DNA of 64,000 nucleotides from Tachypleus tridentatus (lineage: Eukaryota; Arthropoda; Merostomata; Xiphosura; Limulidae). The translations under genes were made by a program, and so were the position numbers. Shown in pieces: positions 23,901-38,900 of this stretch. The stretch spans positions 14,245,857 to 14,309,856 of the forward strand of contig NC_134834.1 of assembly GCF_004210375.1 (NCBI RefSeq), read 5' to 3'. The notes below the pieces were generated by a model. It saw only the letters and a program-made list of their open reading frames with translations, did not search any database and was not told the origin of the DNA. Within the stretch, counting starts at the first letter, position 1; each line of letters opens with the position of its first letter.

Positions 23901-26900
23901 AAAGTTTTTTTTTATTATTATTAGACTTTCCAAAACTCAAAAACAATAGGGCTATAATTATTGGGACAATTTCTATTACCTCCCTTAAAGACAGAAACAA
24001 CATTAGCTAATTTCCAATCTGTTGGTACCTGCCACAGTTCAAGGACTTCCCAAAAATTGTGGCAAGTGGCTCACATAAAGTCTTTGACTTTCCTTAAATC
24101 CCTTGAGGAAACATTATCTGACAGAAGCTTTATTCTTTAAAAAACACTTGCCAATTTTATTTTCCAAAGCTCAAAATTTATTGAATTATCTTCAACTTTG
24201 TTTTCATTAATCAATTACTCAAGATGAGAAATAGTACTTAAGTCTTCATTTGTAAAAACTGAAGAAAAAGAATTTAACAACCTATCAGATACAAGCCTTC
24301 CTTCATCATCCCACAAGAGTCATACCCCATCATAACATTATATGAAACCTTAATTCACTTTTAAAAAAATCCAAACTGTTAGTGTTTAACTCTTCAGTCA
24401 TTTTGTCATGCATCTTTTTCAATGTCCCAATTTCCTGGTTCACCAACTTTCTCAATCTCCAATAATGTTCTAAATCTTCTATATTACCAGTCAACTTAAA
24501 ATTATCAATTTTATTTTTATTTGTAGCTACAAGGTAGCATGAGTTTGCTCAAAACTGAATGGAAGATACAGAGAATTCCAGAAAAATGTTCGAGAATACA
24601 CACGAATTTATTCAAGTAGTTTGTTTTTTCTCTATGGAATTTTACACGAGTTATTTGCACTAGCTGTTTCTAATGTCGAAGTGACCGACTGCTTGGAAGG
24701 ATTTCATGAATAATACCTACTGCAAACTCAAGTTATTCTAATTAAATATAGGATTGACCATACATTTATAACAGCTGATAGAGTGAGCATGTTTGGTGGT
24801 GGTATTTGAACTGAAAATCCAGAGATCAAGAGTCAAGTGCCTTGACCTCCAGGCCGTGCCAGCCTTCAAACAAACAGAGGAGTAGAACAGAAAGGTTCAG
24901 CTGGTTTTGACAAAATCATACAACTTAGAAAGTCACTTTGTTTCATGACTGAGATGTGCTAATTCATTACATTATTCAAAAGATAATGTAATATGTTGTA
25001 TGTTTAGGAATAAATTGTACTTTGGTTCTCTATTAAACTACCAATGTTGAACTATGCTAGACACAGGAAAGGTGTTTATCTTGCTTGTGCAGAAATTAAT
25101 GGGATTCATTCTGTATTTAAAAGCTGAGTCTTAAAACTTATTTCAAAATATTGTTATACAACATAGCATAGACCTGGCATGGCCAGGTGGGTTAAAGAGT
25201 TCGACTCGTAATCTGAGAGTCCAGGGTTTGAATCCCTGTCGCATCAAACATGCTCGCCCTTTCAGCTGTGAAGGCATTATAATGTGACAGTCAATTCCAC
25301 TATTAGTTGATAAAAAAGTAGCCCAAGAGTAGCCCTCTAGTCTTATACTGCTAAATTAGGGACTGCTAGTGCAGATAGCCCTCGTGTAGCTTTACGTGAA
25401 ATTAAATAAAATAACAAACAATGTAAAGTAGCAATCAGATGGTTTAATTCTTTTCACACACCCCCAATTTTCAAAATAAAAAGTTTTTCCAGACTTACAC
25501 ACTTGATCATTCAATACACATAAATGTGGAAGTTTGCTCAGTATCCTAATCATTATTTAATCTGGTTGCAAAGGGTAAAACAAAAGCTTCAGATTATGAC
25601 GCTACAGAAATACACCTTCAAAACAGAGACTTAGCAATGATGGGAGATATTAAGACATTGAATTTTTTTTTTATTACATAAAAGTTAATAGACATCAAAA
25701 TGTAATGAATTAGAGAGTTACTAGTCATGGTTAAGTTATAATACACAAATAACTGACAGTTAAACAACAGTGTCTACGTTCACACGTGCATGTTATGATA
25801 AAAATGGAGGGGAGTAGCTTTGGGGTAATCACAAAACGTTCCTTTTTTTTTTACAACCCCTTAATTTCCCAACCTTTCCCAGGTCCACGGCCATCCCATT
25901 CAACTACATATAGGGTGTGATAGGGTGTAATACACACCACGATGAATAAATCCAAACTTACCAGCACATTTCGCACGGTGTCAAACTTGAAAGTTAACAC
26001 TTGCTTGGACATGCCTTTGTAGTATATGTACAAGGAATTGTTTTCACTTCCTGTTAAAAAGACTTTCTGTAATAATCTTTACCTCTTTAGTGAATCCTAT
26101 AATTGAAAATAAAGTTATCTATCTGACATAACAATTATAATTCCTCCAGTTTGTACTGCATATTTTAGAGAACTTGGTTTGACATTTTATCTCAAAATAA
26201 CAAAATGTCTTAAAAGAAAGTTCTATAAGTATCTGTGATGACAAGAAAACCCACTTGCAGAGAAAATTATATAAAAATGGCTGGTACGGGTAGAGGAAAG
26301 ACTAGTAGAGGAGCGAACAATGTTTCAACGTTCTTCGGTTATCACCAGGTTCACTATGACCAAAAAAGGTCGAAATGTTGTTCGCTCCTCTACAAAGAGC
26401 TTTCTCTACCCATACCAGCCATTTTTAAGTATGTAAAATTATATAATTTTTCCCATTTGATACAATTATACAGCCCCCCCTGACAAAAAACGAAAAAGGG
26501 GGTGTAATAACACTGAAATAAACCAATAACATACAAAAAAACATGTCAAGGTGAAGTATCATATCATTAATAAATTACAATGTAAGTTTCTGTTGTGGAA
26601 TATACCTGGAAAGTAAAACCATAAAATGGACCAAATTTCAAATTTTCAACTAACACACTGTACACATTACGGTTTTATTGCTAGTTAGATACTGTTACAT
26701 TGTATTTAGGTTTTAAGGTGCATATTTGAAAGATTTAATAAACTTTTAATATAACTTAAAATTCAACTCTAAAATACTCATTGATGCGTGTTAAGATGAA
26801 TAATAAATGAATATAAAATATTAAAAACGACAACACATTAGAAATATTACCCATAGCAGAAATTTTACGATTCTTTGATGGATAGTTTAAAATGTACATA

Positions 26901-29900
26901 TTTCTATTCCCTGTATAAACTGTACATTAATGATAATAGCCTACAGTTAATAATGTGGTAGAGAAAATAACATGATAGTAATTCAGAAGGTCTTAGAGGT
27001 TTATACAAATGAAATTCATGAACTGTAATGTGATAAAACAATTTTATCCTTAAAATGAATATCACCTTGCATGTGAATTATTCAGTCTCAATGAAATAAT
27101 TAGAATAAATAATAAATTTTTAGTAAAAAGAAAGAAACGATATTACAAAGTTTATTTTCCTGGAATTACATGCATTTAGAAAACTTCCTGTGAAGTTAAA
27201 TAATTTCGTCAACTAGTTGTATTTTTGAAATGAAATTCGACAAGAGTTACGTCACATCCTAGAAATGTAGGGATGTGGTGTGTTAAACAGATCTAGAACT
27301 CACCACAAGCAACATAGTCACCGTCAGTGGCTAAACCAACAAAATTCTTCTCGTTTATGTGACCCTTGAAAGAACGCAAACAGTGGGGTTTGTTGATGTT
27401 CCATAATTTCAACTGGCTATCTGTAGAACTATAGAATAAACAACATTCAAGTTCACATTTCAACTGGCTATCTGTAGAACTATAGGATAGATCAAACAAC
27501 ATTCAGGTTCAAATTTAAACTGGCTGTCTGTAGAACTATGGGATAGAAGCAAACAACATTCAGGTTCAAATTTAAACTGGCTATCTGTAGAACTATAGGA
27601 TAGAAGCAAACAACATTCAGGTTCAAATTTAAACTGGCTGTCTGTAGAACTATAGGATAGAAGCAAACAACATTCAGGTTCAAATTTAAACTGGCTGTCT
27701 ATAGAACTATAGGATAGAAGCAAACAACATTCAGGTTCAAATTTAAACTGGCTGTCTGTAGAACTATAGGATAGAAGCAAACAACATTCAGGTTCAAATT
27801 TAAACTGGCTGTCTGTAGAACTATAGGATAGAAGCAAACAACATTCAGGTTCAAATTTAAACTGGCTGTCTGTAGAACTATAAGATAGAAGCAAACAACA
27901 TTCAGGTTCAAATTTAAACTGGCTGTCTGTAGAACTATAAGATAGAAGCAAACAACATTCAGGTTCAAATTTAAACTGGCTGTCTGTAGAACTATAGGAT
28001 GGAAGCAAACAACATTCAGGTTCAAATTTAAACTGGCTGTCTGTAGAACTATAGGATGGAAGCAAACAACATTCAGGTTCAAATTTAAACTGGCTGTCTG
28101 TAGAACTATAGGATAGAAGCAAACAACATTCAGGTTCAAATTTAAACTGGCTGTCTGTAGAACTATAGGATAGAAGCAAACAACATTCAGGTTCAAATTT
28201 AAACTGGCTGTCTGTAGAACTATAAGATAGAAGCAAACAACATTCAGGTTCAAATTTAAACTGGCTGTCTGTAGAACTATAGGATGGAAGCAAACAACAT
28301 TCAGGTTCAAATTTAAACTGGCTGTCTGTAGAACTATAGGATGGAAGCAAACAACATTCAGGTTCAAATTTAAACTGGCTGTCTGTAGAACTATAGGATA
28401 GATCAAACAACATTCAGGTTCAAATTTAAACTGGCTGTCTGTAGAACTATAGGATAGATCAAACAACATTCAGGTTCAAATTTCAACTGGCTATCTGTAG
28501 AACTATAGGATAGATCAAACAACATTCAGGTTCAAATTTCAACTGGCTATCTGTAGAACTATAGGATAGATTAAACGACATTCTATGCTAAAATTAAATT
28601 TTAGGATATTTTTCAAACAAAGAAAAGTATTTTTAATCTTAACATGAAACTCACTTTGCAGTTGGAGCAGGCAACACTTTGAATCCATGTATTAGTGGAG
28701 AAATCTTTGGTGAGAATACCACATTAAAAATTGTGATTGTTACCTCTAAATATCACTCTCAATGACTGCTCGAAGCTTGCAACATGTGTCAAAGATACAC
28801 AAAACATACAAGTAATAGTATGGAAACTACGGAGGTCAACCTGGGGTTATGAAGTCATCTGATTTGACCAAGCTTGTAGTGAAAGAGTTAATGACTACAC
28901 CAGACCAGCGTATAACTCAAAACCTTGTATTTTAACACAAACCACTTCTAACATGAATACCAACAACAAGTGGACACTTAACCAGGAACAGAAAGACTAA
29001 AGTTAGAATTATGAAACACAACACTTTTTATAACATTTATGACAGAGAAGACAACCACCTTACAACATGAATAATGCTAGAATAATGGGTTCAGAACCGC
29101 TTACGAGAAAAGATAGAAAGACACTTCTTGCATTCACCTAACTGATAACATAAAGCAGCCAACCTAGTATAGAAGTAAACAACATTAGATACACCCCCTA
29201 AAAGGTGCAAGATCCTAAACAAGTGGATACCATAGCAGCCTGTGGCACAGCAGTACGTCTACAGACACAAACCACTAAAAACCTGGTTTCAATACCTGTG
29301 ATGGGCAGACAACAGATAGCCCATTGTGTAGCTTTGTGCTTAACTGCAAGCAACCCATAGCAGCCTTTCTGTGAAGATGTAGGATATTATATCTCAGCCT
29401 CTGCCACTATGAAAATAGTTCGTATGACGTATCTAAACATGGCAGCTGATTGATTAACAGCTGAAAAAAAATAGGATAAAAATTAGTAATCAGACTTGGG
29501 TGTAAAGGTTGATAACCATGACAGAGACCAACATCCAATCACCACAGCTTTATCTAAAGTAATTAACTTTAAAATTGTTGGCCCTCATTAATAACACAGC
29601 ACTGTGGGGATGTAATATTACAATTTAAACGACACTTCCAAAAATCTAAACCACTTACGCCGATACAATTTCTTCGGTATTCAGAAACTTCACATACGAA
29701 ACAGCTTTTTTATGTCCACGGAACGTTCCCAAGGGTTGTTTAATGTTTCTAAGGTCGTAATAATGCACGCTGTGATCTGAAACGAAACATGTCTTAAATA
29801 GGCGACAAAGTACCTAGATTTAATATGACTAACATTTTCTCTTTACTTTGATTAGTATAGAAAGTTACATAATAGAAGAATCTAACTTTTCTTGTGAGAA

Positions 29901-32900
29901 AATGATACAAATATAACATGTATATGAATAATGTTATATACATATAAAATAAACATCCAAACTAGGACTAACAAAGGTATCTAAAGTGTTTTTAATCCTT
30001 ATTTCATAGTACACTCATTCTTTTATAATGAAGTTAATTTCCTATTAACAATTAATAATAGTGAACCAATAATCAGTGATGTCGAGAAAACCCACTTGTA
30101 GAGAAATATATATGTAAAAACGGCTCGTTTGGGTCGAGAAAATATTTTACGTAGAGGAGCGAACAACGTTTTGACCTTCATTAACCTGTCGATGACCGAA
30201 GAAGTTCGAAACGTTGTTCGCTCCTCTACGTAAAATATTTTCTCAACCCAAACGAGCCGTTTTTATATATATATAATAATAGAAGTTATTATTGTTATAC
30301 ATACTTTAAATGTTGACAAAAGAACTCTCACATAATTTGATATTTTGTAATTCATTATACATACTTTAAATGAAATACAAAATATCAAATTATGCGAGAT
30401 TTCTTTTGACAACACTTTCACCATCACAGATTTAAAGTCACATTTCCAAATCTTTCAACCAAGTCCAGATATAAAACATAAAGGGGGTGAGCCCCTTCTC
30501 CCTCCCCCGAAAAATTATTTCTACATACACTAAAACTGGTACATTAATTAAATATCTGACTTATAAAATCATTCACTGTGACAAAAATATATTTTTAATG
30601 ACTTGAAAGATTTCTGACAAGTGTAAAAATAGTCAAACCACATTTTATGTTCTATAAATTAAACACAAACGAAATTCTCTTAGATTTGTTTTCATTACTT
30701 TTAACATATATTTCAAAACCATTTATTGATAAAAATAAGTGTTCACTTTTTTTTTTTTTTAAACAGTTTGGGATAGATTAACCTAGAAAACATGTTTATG
30801 GTATTGATAATAGAAAGACTGGGAAAGAATACTGCATCAGATTTATCAAAATATTTTATGTAACCAACACAAGTAATTAAAGATCTAAATCATAATGAAA
30901 AGAAAAACATTTAAAATTTTAGTTTTTCGGAGATCAGGAGAAAAATAATTTTGCGAGTTTCCAGTTTGAACGTAAAGAAATTTAACGAACAACAGGCTAA
31001 GATTACGAGAAGTTTTTAAAGTCTACGAAGGAGGTTTACGGATAAATTCTGATTGTTAACACTTTAGTAGAGATAAAATTAAGGTGACAGTAATAGACAA
31101 GTACCAAGTCTGGAGCTGTCAATGTCCTCTTCTATTACCCATAAGCAAGCAGAACAGAGAGAATAAAAACAAACTGGGAATTATGATTGGCTAAAAACAT
31201 GTCACATGACACAAACATGCAAGCACTGAACAAAGAGTGAAGACATGAATTACTACATTTGATTTTTGGACTGCATATCATTTTAAAGATATAAATAAAT
31301 AAAATAAAATGTCCATACTGTAATCATTAAAGAAAATAAAACTTCTATAACTCGAAATGCAGTGGAAAATCTTTAATAAGACCAAATATTTTGAAATTAA
31401 TTAGAATAAAATAAGTTGACATCTCTATACAAAAATCACACATTTTATATCATTTACATATATTTTTTCAATCGCTGGTTGTTTCTCTAAAATAGTGAAG
31501 TTTTATTATTATTTTATTGTAAACACCTAACCTGCACTGCTTATAAAACAATTATGAATATACTACATTACTGAAACTTATGACTGGTCAAAAATTATGT
31601 GAATATGTTGTGATTGGTCAAAAATCTGTTTTAATATGTTGTGATTGGTCTCATTGAAGAGCTTCCATTGTATAAAATATAGATAAGAAATGTTAGCCAG
31701 TGTAATTCTTACTAACCAGCCGAGCCAAATGCCAGATGGTATCTGCTTTCAGGGTTAAACTTGACACAACACACGTTGGCCTTTGTCTCCAGTGATGTTA
31801 CAGAATGATCCATTCCAGTTGACCAAAGCTTAACTACGGAACGATAAACAGGTTTTTTTTTTTTTTAGAGATTGGACCTTTTCCAGTACAAGTCTTCACA
31901 GAAACATTTGCACAACAAAAGTACTTGGCATTTCTTTTGCATTTAAAACATTTTTTAATCAAAGAATTTTCTCTTTCAAAAAAAAAAAAAATAGTCGTTG
32001 GTACATGATGAATTTTGTGCAAAACTTCTCAAAGGTTAATAGCATCAACTGTCCCTAATTTTATAAATTAAAAGATAACCAATCAACACCACCGACTCTT
32101 GTTATAAATTAAAAGATAACCAATCAACACCGCCAACTCTTGTTATAAATTAAAAGATAACCAATCAACACCGCCAACTCTTGTTATAAATTAAAAGATA
32201 ACCAATCAACACCGCCAACTCTTGTTATAAATTAAAAGATAACCAATCAACACCGCCAACTCTTGTTATAAATTAAAAGATAACCAATCAACACCGCCAA
32301 CTCTTGTTATAAATTAAAAGATAACCAATCAACACCGCCAACTCTTGTTATAAATTAAAAGATAACCAATCAACACCACCAACTCTTGTTATAAATTAAA
32401 AGATAACAAATCAACACCACCAACTCTTGTTATAAATTAAAAGATAACAAATCAACACCACCAACTCTTGTTATAAATTAAAAGATAACAAATCAACACC
32501 ACCAACTCTTGTTATAAATTAAAAGATAACAAATCAACACCACCAACTCTTGTTATAAATTAAAGATAACAAATCAACACCACCAACTCTTGTTATAAAT
32601 TAAAAGATAACAAATCAACACCACCAACTCTTGTTATAAATTAAAAGATAACAAATCAACACCACCAACTCTTGTTATAAATTAAAAGATAACAAATCAA
32701 CACCACCAACTCTTGTTATAAATTAAAAGATAACAAATCAACACCACCAACTCTTGTTATAAATTAAAGATAACAAATCAACACCACCAACTTTTGGGTG
32801 CTCTGTTCAAAAAGTGGGATTCAATTGCTACTTGTATAATGCATACACGGCCTCAAAATGGAATGCATGTTGTTTTCTTTGCAACATTATTGGTGCAAAC

Positions 32901-35900
32901 TGCACTGTCACAGTATGGCACACTTGTCTTCTTTTAAAAAATCAAAACAAAAAAACTTAACAGTTACACGTACTTGAGACACTGGTCATAACCAACTTAT
33001 ACTGGTCATTAAAAAATTGATTTCCAAAAGCACTCTTATAATGGATAAAAGGCAGTTCTATAACACTAGTTGACATATCATTTTAATGGAATAGAAAAGC
33101 CAATAAGGTCCAAGAACACAACATCATTTAATTGTTGTAAAAGTTCAGTAACACATGCAGTAACATTAAAACATCATATCTGATTTTTATTCCAAAGAAC
33201 ACAACAAAATAAACTGAATATAAAAAGTTCAAGAGGTACAGGTGGACATCTAAAAATGTCAAGAAGGGAGTAACTGTGTGTCACACTGTAATAACCAAAC
33301 TTTTGAATACAGTAATACCAGTCTATCAGCTCCAAGTTAGTTTTCCTTCATATAATAAATCAAAGTAAAGATAGCGAGCCTTTTAAAAATATGGCAAACT
33401 ATGCTGTCCGATTTCAGCTTCTAAAAAGTTATAAAGATAACCTGAATAACCACCATGTTGTAACATTATATCAATACTTATAAACACAGGATGTAGTACA
33501 TACCTTTAGAATCATCAGATCCCGATGCAACTAGTTTGGTGTCAACACGGTTGAAATCAACACTCCAGCAACGTTTCTCGTGTTCCTAGATGCACATGTA
33601 AAATGACAAAAGTTTGAGATCAGTTGATACAAAGTTTCTTTAGATATCATGTTAAGATATGCATGTTTATGTATACAACAAAGTGACCATATTTCTCTTA
33701 AAATATATTTCAGACAACTGTCCAAGTAAGGAGGAAAAACAACGTGTAAGACAACGAGTTGTTGTTGCATTTTTGTTTATAACACAACTGGGACTGTACT
33801 GGTTATTAAAACAATGAATTAAAAAACTATCACAAAATAGCAAAAAAAATTGACTGACTAATATAAAACTATACCACTATATGACACAAACACCAAAATG
33901 ACTTCCCCAGGTCTTTGGATAATTTTTCTGACAAACGTACACACACTGTGTTCTTCATATTTTACTATATACACAAGCACTTGAACAAAAATACTGTGTT
34001 TTGTGTAGTAAAGCTATCTCTGTTTTTGAGCTACTGAACAGAGGGAAGGCAGCTAGTCAGTAACACCCCATTAATTACTTTAAAAGATTGACTGTCACCC
34101 TTATAATGCACCAACACTTAAAGTGCAGGGAAGATTTTGAGATACACAGGTTTTAAATCCAGTTTAACAGCCCTAAAATCCAGAGTTCTATTACAGGGCT
34201 AACCCATGCCTTAAAACAACACTATGAATTAATTACAATAATGTTTTAAAGAAGTGTGCTTAAAAATAGAAATTAATAAATACTGGCATTATTTGTTTCT
34301 CAGTCGTGGAAACTAATTTCAAGACTTGTTTTGGATTATACCCACATAAAAACCAATTCACCACACTAATACACAGTCCATTATAACCCAATAGTTAAGA
34401 GTTATGATTGTATATTTATTTGTTTAATTGACTAAGTCACATCCTACTACTCTATCATCATGGTTAATTTATCTTTAAACCCAATTAAAACAAAATTTTC
34501 TTTATAATAATAGTTTACCTACCTATCAGTGCAACTGTTTATAAGAAACAATTATTGTCAGAAAAATACAAACTTTAACACTTGAATAATATTATTAAGA
34601 TGTGTCCTTCACATAAAATAATGGTACCAAAATATAAAGTGTAAATCAGGCCTACAAACCTTGATGTTAGATTCTATATCAACATTTCACGATGTGACCA
34701 TACCTGAAAGTTCCGTATCTTCTGACCGGTGAAAGCGTCCCAGATGGTGACAGTTCCCTCATAATCACTGCTTGCTAACATCCCTTTGTGATACGAACTC
34801 CAGCTGATACAGCTTGAACATACAAGTTTTCTTATTACTCACTGAAAACACTGCACTCAGTACTCAAAGAAACAGGTCTATTTCTGTATACACACTACAT
34901 AATAGCTTCTACACGTAAACCCCAACATAAGTTTTCTATCAGTTTGATAAAAACATCACTTTTTTCTGGATTATTTACCCACTAGAGAAGTTTAGTATTT
35001 GCCAAAGCATGGATCTAGTCCTTGTTATATAGTTCAGTTAAAGCATGTTTGTTAGTGCACATGCGAGATAGTGTACGTTTCTCTACCCAAATTGTTAAAG
35101 CACACAAGTAAAAATATTTCACTCAATAAATTATTCTAGTTAATAAATAAAGTGACCAGTTTAGGAAAACAAACTTTATATATTTTAACATATAAACTAT
35201 TAACATCTTAAACTTCGAGACTGCCGTGAGTCATTACTGAATATCATGTCACTTGTGATGTTAATTTTTACCGTGACATCTATTTTGTGCAAAATAACAA
35301 TCAAATATATTGTTTGATCTAGTGCTAACTATCTGACAAAAAAAAAACTCGGATCAAATTGGAATACCACTAAAAAGAATGGTTTAAATACATGTGGTTA
35401 AAAATGAATTAATCATAAAATCATTAAAATTACACAGAAAAGTATAATACTTTGTAATTACTATATGCAGGGATCTCTGTAGTATCTTTCTGTATTGTAG
35501 TAAAAATTATGTAAACCAATGAAACAAATGATATAAATCCTAAACATTTCTTTCATATTAAGCCTGTTTTTAATTTTTTGTTCAAAAGGTTATATTTATT
35601 ACCAAAATTTTAAATTGACTGTTTAAAGCTCATACATGTTTTTAAATCATGTTTGTGTACAGGAAGAAACGAACAATTTAAGAATCATAAAATCATCTAC
35701 ATTCAATCCACAGCGGAACTGGCCCGATTTTTGAATTGCACATCCACAACGGAACTGGCCCGATTTTTAAATTACACATCCACAACGGAACTGGCCCAAT
35801 TTTTAAATTACACATCCACAACGGAACTGGCCCGATTTTTGAATTGCACATCCACAACGGAACTGGCCCGATTTTTAAATTACACATCCACAACGGAACT

Positions 35901-38900
35901 GGCCCAATTTTTAAATTACACATCCACAACGGAACTGGCCCGATTTTTAAATTACACATCCACAACGGAACTGGCCCGATTTTTAAATTACACATCCACA
36001 ACGGAACTGGCCCGATTTTTAAATTACACATCCACAACGGAACTGGCCCAATTTTTAAATTACACATCCACAACGGAACTGACCCGATTTTTTAATTACA
36101 CATCCACAACGGAACTGACCCGATTTTTAAATTACACATCCACAACGGAACTGACCCGATTTTTAAATTACACATCCATAACGGAACTGGTCCGATTTTT
36201 AAATTACATATCCACAACTGAACTAACCTGATTTTTGAATTACACACCATCTCGTTCACTGGATAGTGCATGTCTATGGTATCCATTATCGCAGTGCCAT
36301 AATCAAAGACCTGCATCATAATTAATATGTTAAAAGAACAGCTGAGCAATAAAAATTATAAAATCAAACAAAAAAAGACAAAAGTAATTAATGTGTTTAT
36401 CAGATTCAGTTTCAACTGTATTTCTAGTACATAATCCAAACAATGTTTTAAAAGAACATATTAATTGTAAATAGTATAAAATTAACATTACTGTAAGTAA
36501 ACATTAAAACTGAACTGGGTATTGGAACTATAGAATGTAGTTTGGGCTTATAATTTGTTAACATTGGAGAACTGAAGGAAAATATGTTAAGTGAGTATAA
36601 TTATTCACTGTCAGGTTTAGCACTCAATTTAACCACAGCCCTCAGTTTGTAACCAACTTGTACATGAACAACCACAGCTCTCAGTTCATAACTCCATGTT
36701 TGCCAACAATCAATTCATCAGTACGACCCTTATTATAGAACTCAAAATGATCTTGCTTCCTGTATTTGTTCTTTTTTCAATATTTTATTTAAACTTCAAA
36801 CAGAATCAAATATTTTAAACTGTGTTTAAATAAGTGAAAAGTTACAGGATAAGGGAGATAAAAATCAATAAATTTACTATAAATTAATGAAATTTAATGG
36901 ATTATTAAATCTTCAGAGATTTTTACATTTGCAAAAATGATGCCGTATTTTAACTGAATGGGAAAGAAAACAATTTCTTTGAATTAACAAAAGAAACAAA
37001 AATTAACTTTGAGTCAGAACAGTCAGGTTTTGCAATATAATTACATTAATTTACATATAATAATGGCTTGTGGAAAGATCCTTTGGGAATAGGTTTCCTT
37101 AGGAATGTAGCATTAGAGCTGGCCATAAATACTGCTAGACAAAGAACAGCAACACACTTGTCTGTATCATAGCACAGCTATATGAATCAGGTTTTCACAT
37201 CTGTTCTAAACTGTAGATTGTTAGTCTTAGGAGAAGGTGTAACAAGGATTTTAGACATTAAAAAATTTTTTTCTATGAAAAAGTAAACATCCTCCTCGAC
37301 TGTAACCGATTTAAAGAAAATGGTAACTTTAGAAAGATGCTGTTCTGGAAATTAGTTTAATTAAAAATGTATCATACCTAAACTCTCCACCAGGTGATAC
37401 TTAAACAGTTAACATTATTTCTTGCTCGCAACTTCTTTAACCTCTTGACTGACAAGTAATTCAGTTGCTACGATAGCTCCTATGCCAGTTTTTTTTCCAG
37501 CAAAATTGAGTAATTTTTAAAACATTGAATCAAAAGTGAAACAATTTGCAAGTAGGTCAAATGCATGTATGGTGCTGACATCTGGCGTTGAAGTTAGGTA
37601 TTATTGAGAAGGAATTAACTCATCCGTGGCACTGTGTTACCGATCCGTTTGGTCGAGTTATCTCGTCTACAGCACTGAACAGGTTAATGTAGAGTACAGT
37701 AACATATCAACCACTAAAACAAACTTAAAAAATACCACGTACTGGACTGTTTGTCACAGATGCCATAAACACACTCCAACAGGAGGTCTCAGAAACTTAC
37801 ATTATTTCAATATGACATGAAGGATAAAATTACTTGGAGATATCTGACTAACAGTCATGAGCAAGAAAAACTTGAAACTTAACATGTTGTATCAATATAA
37901 AAACTTACCTTAATTTTTTTAGTGACTCCAGCAATTGCAAAAAATTCATTATCTTTATCAAATTCAATACTGTGGGTGGAGAGAAAAAAGTAAAATTAGT
38001 AAACAAATAAATAACAAAAAAAAAACAATTTTTCTACATAGAAATAACAGTTTGGGATGTGAGAAATATTACATATGTTTGGCTGAAAATTCCAACGTTT
38101 TAAAATGCATAATAAATTATTACTTTTAAATTTTATGCAATAAATTATTATGCATTTTAAAATACTGGAGTCTTCAACTGATTTCATTACAAAATGTTCA
38201 TCATACTTTTGTGCAAAAATGTACTTCAAGTATCTACCAACAACAAACAGGTTCAAGTATTACTTTCAGCACGATGCACTTTCAACCTTGAGAATATACA
38301 CAGTAGAAAACTGGAAAAAAAATTCCAGAAAACAAGTATTCATTAGATGGAGTCACTGCTTACCACGGAGGGCAACTGTCTGACAGCATCCACTGTCACC
38401 TTTTGGGATACCTTTCACTGGAGAATAGGGAGATTGACCATCACATGACTGAAAGACTACATATGTGTGTTGTGTTTTGTTCCTTGACCTACATGTTACA
38501 AGTTGAGAATCTTAGCCATCAGGCCATATGGGATAGTACAACAATTTTGGAAAAGATGCAGATGTAAGGTTTTGACAACTTTTAAATTTATACAACAAGT
38601 AAAGTGAGGATAAGTACAGCAACTTAAAAATGGCATTAGCTTATCCTACTGCACAAAGTTGTAAAAATGGCATTAGCTTATCCTACTGCACAAAGTTGTC
38701 TAAATGGCATTAGCTTATCCTACTGCACAAAGTTGTAAAAATGGCATTAGCTTATCCTACTGCACAAAGTTGTAAAATGGCATTAGCTTATCCCACTGCA
38801 CAAAGTTGTAAAATGGCATTAGCTGTATGGCATTACTGCACAAAGTTGTAAAATGGCATTAGCTTATCCTACTGCACAAAGTTGTAAAATGGCATTAGCT

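Larger units (their letters stand above)
31834..33503. other. COP1 intron 15
   Basis: It holds the 41-bp array and an adjoining inverted SINE fragment. The remainder (about 32940-33503) is unassigned. The 62-codon ORF at 31834-32022 on the minus strand is random. Confidence 0.55.

Noticed and set aside
26235..26483. 82-codon ORF at the palindromic element, candidate small gene
   Set aside because: It reads across both arms of an inverted-repeat element; no family resemblance.
27460..28469. Minus-strand ORFs of 317 and 256 codons, candidate repeat proteins
   Set aside because: They are two frames of the 57-bp array derived from the exon 18 acceptor; not an independent gene.
35653..36231. 192-codon + strand ORF with the period [12 protein letters not shown]
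   Set aside because: Shadow of the 36-bp array on the strand opposite to COP1.
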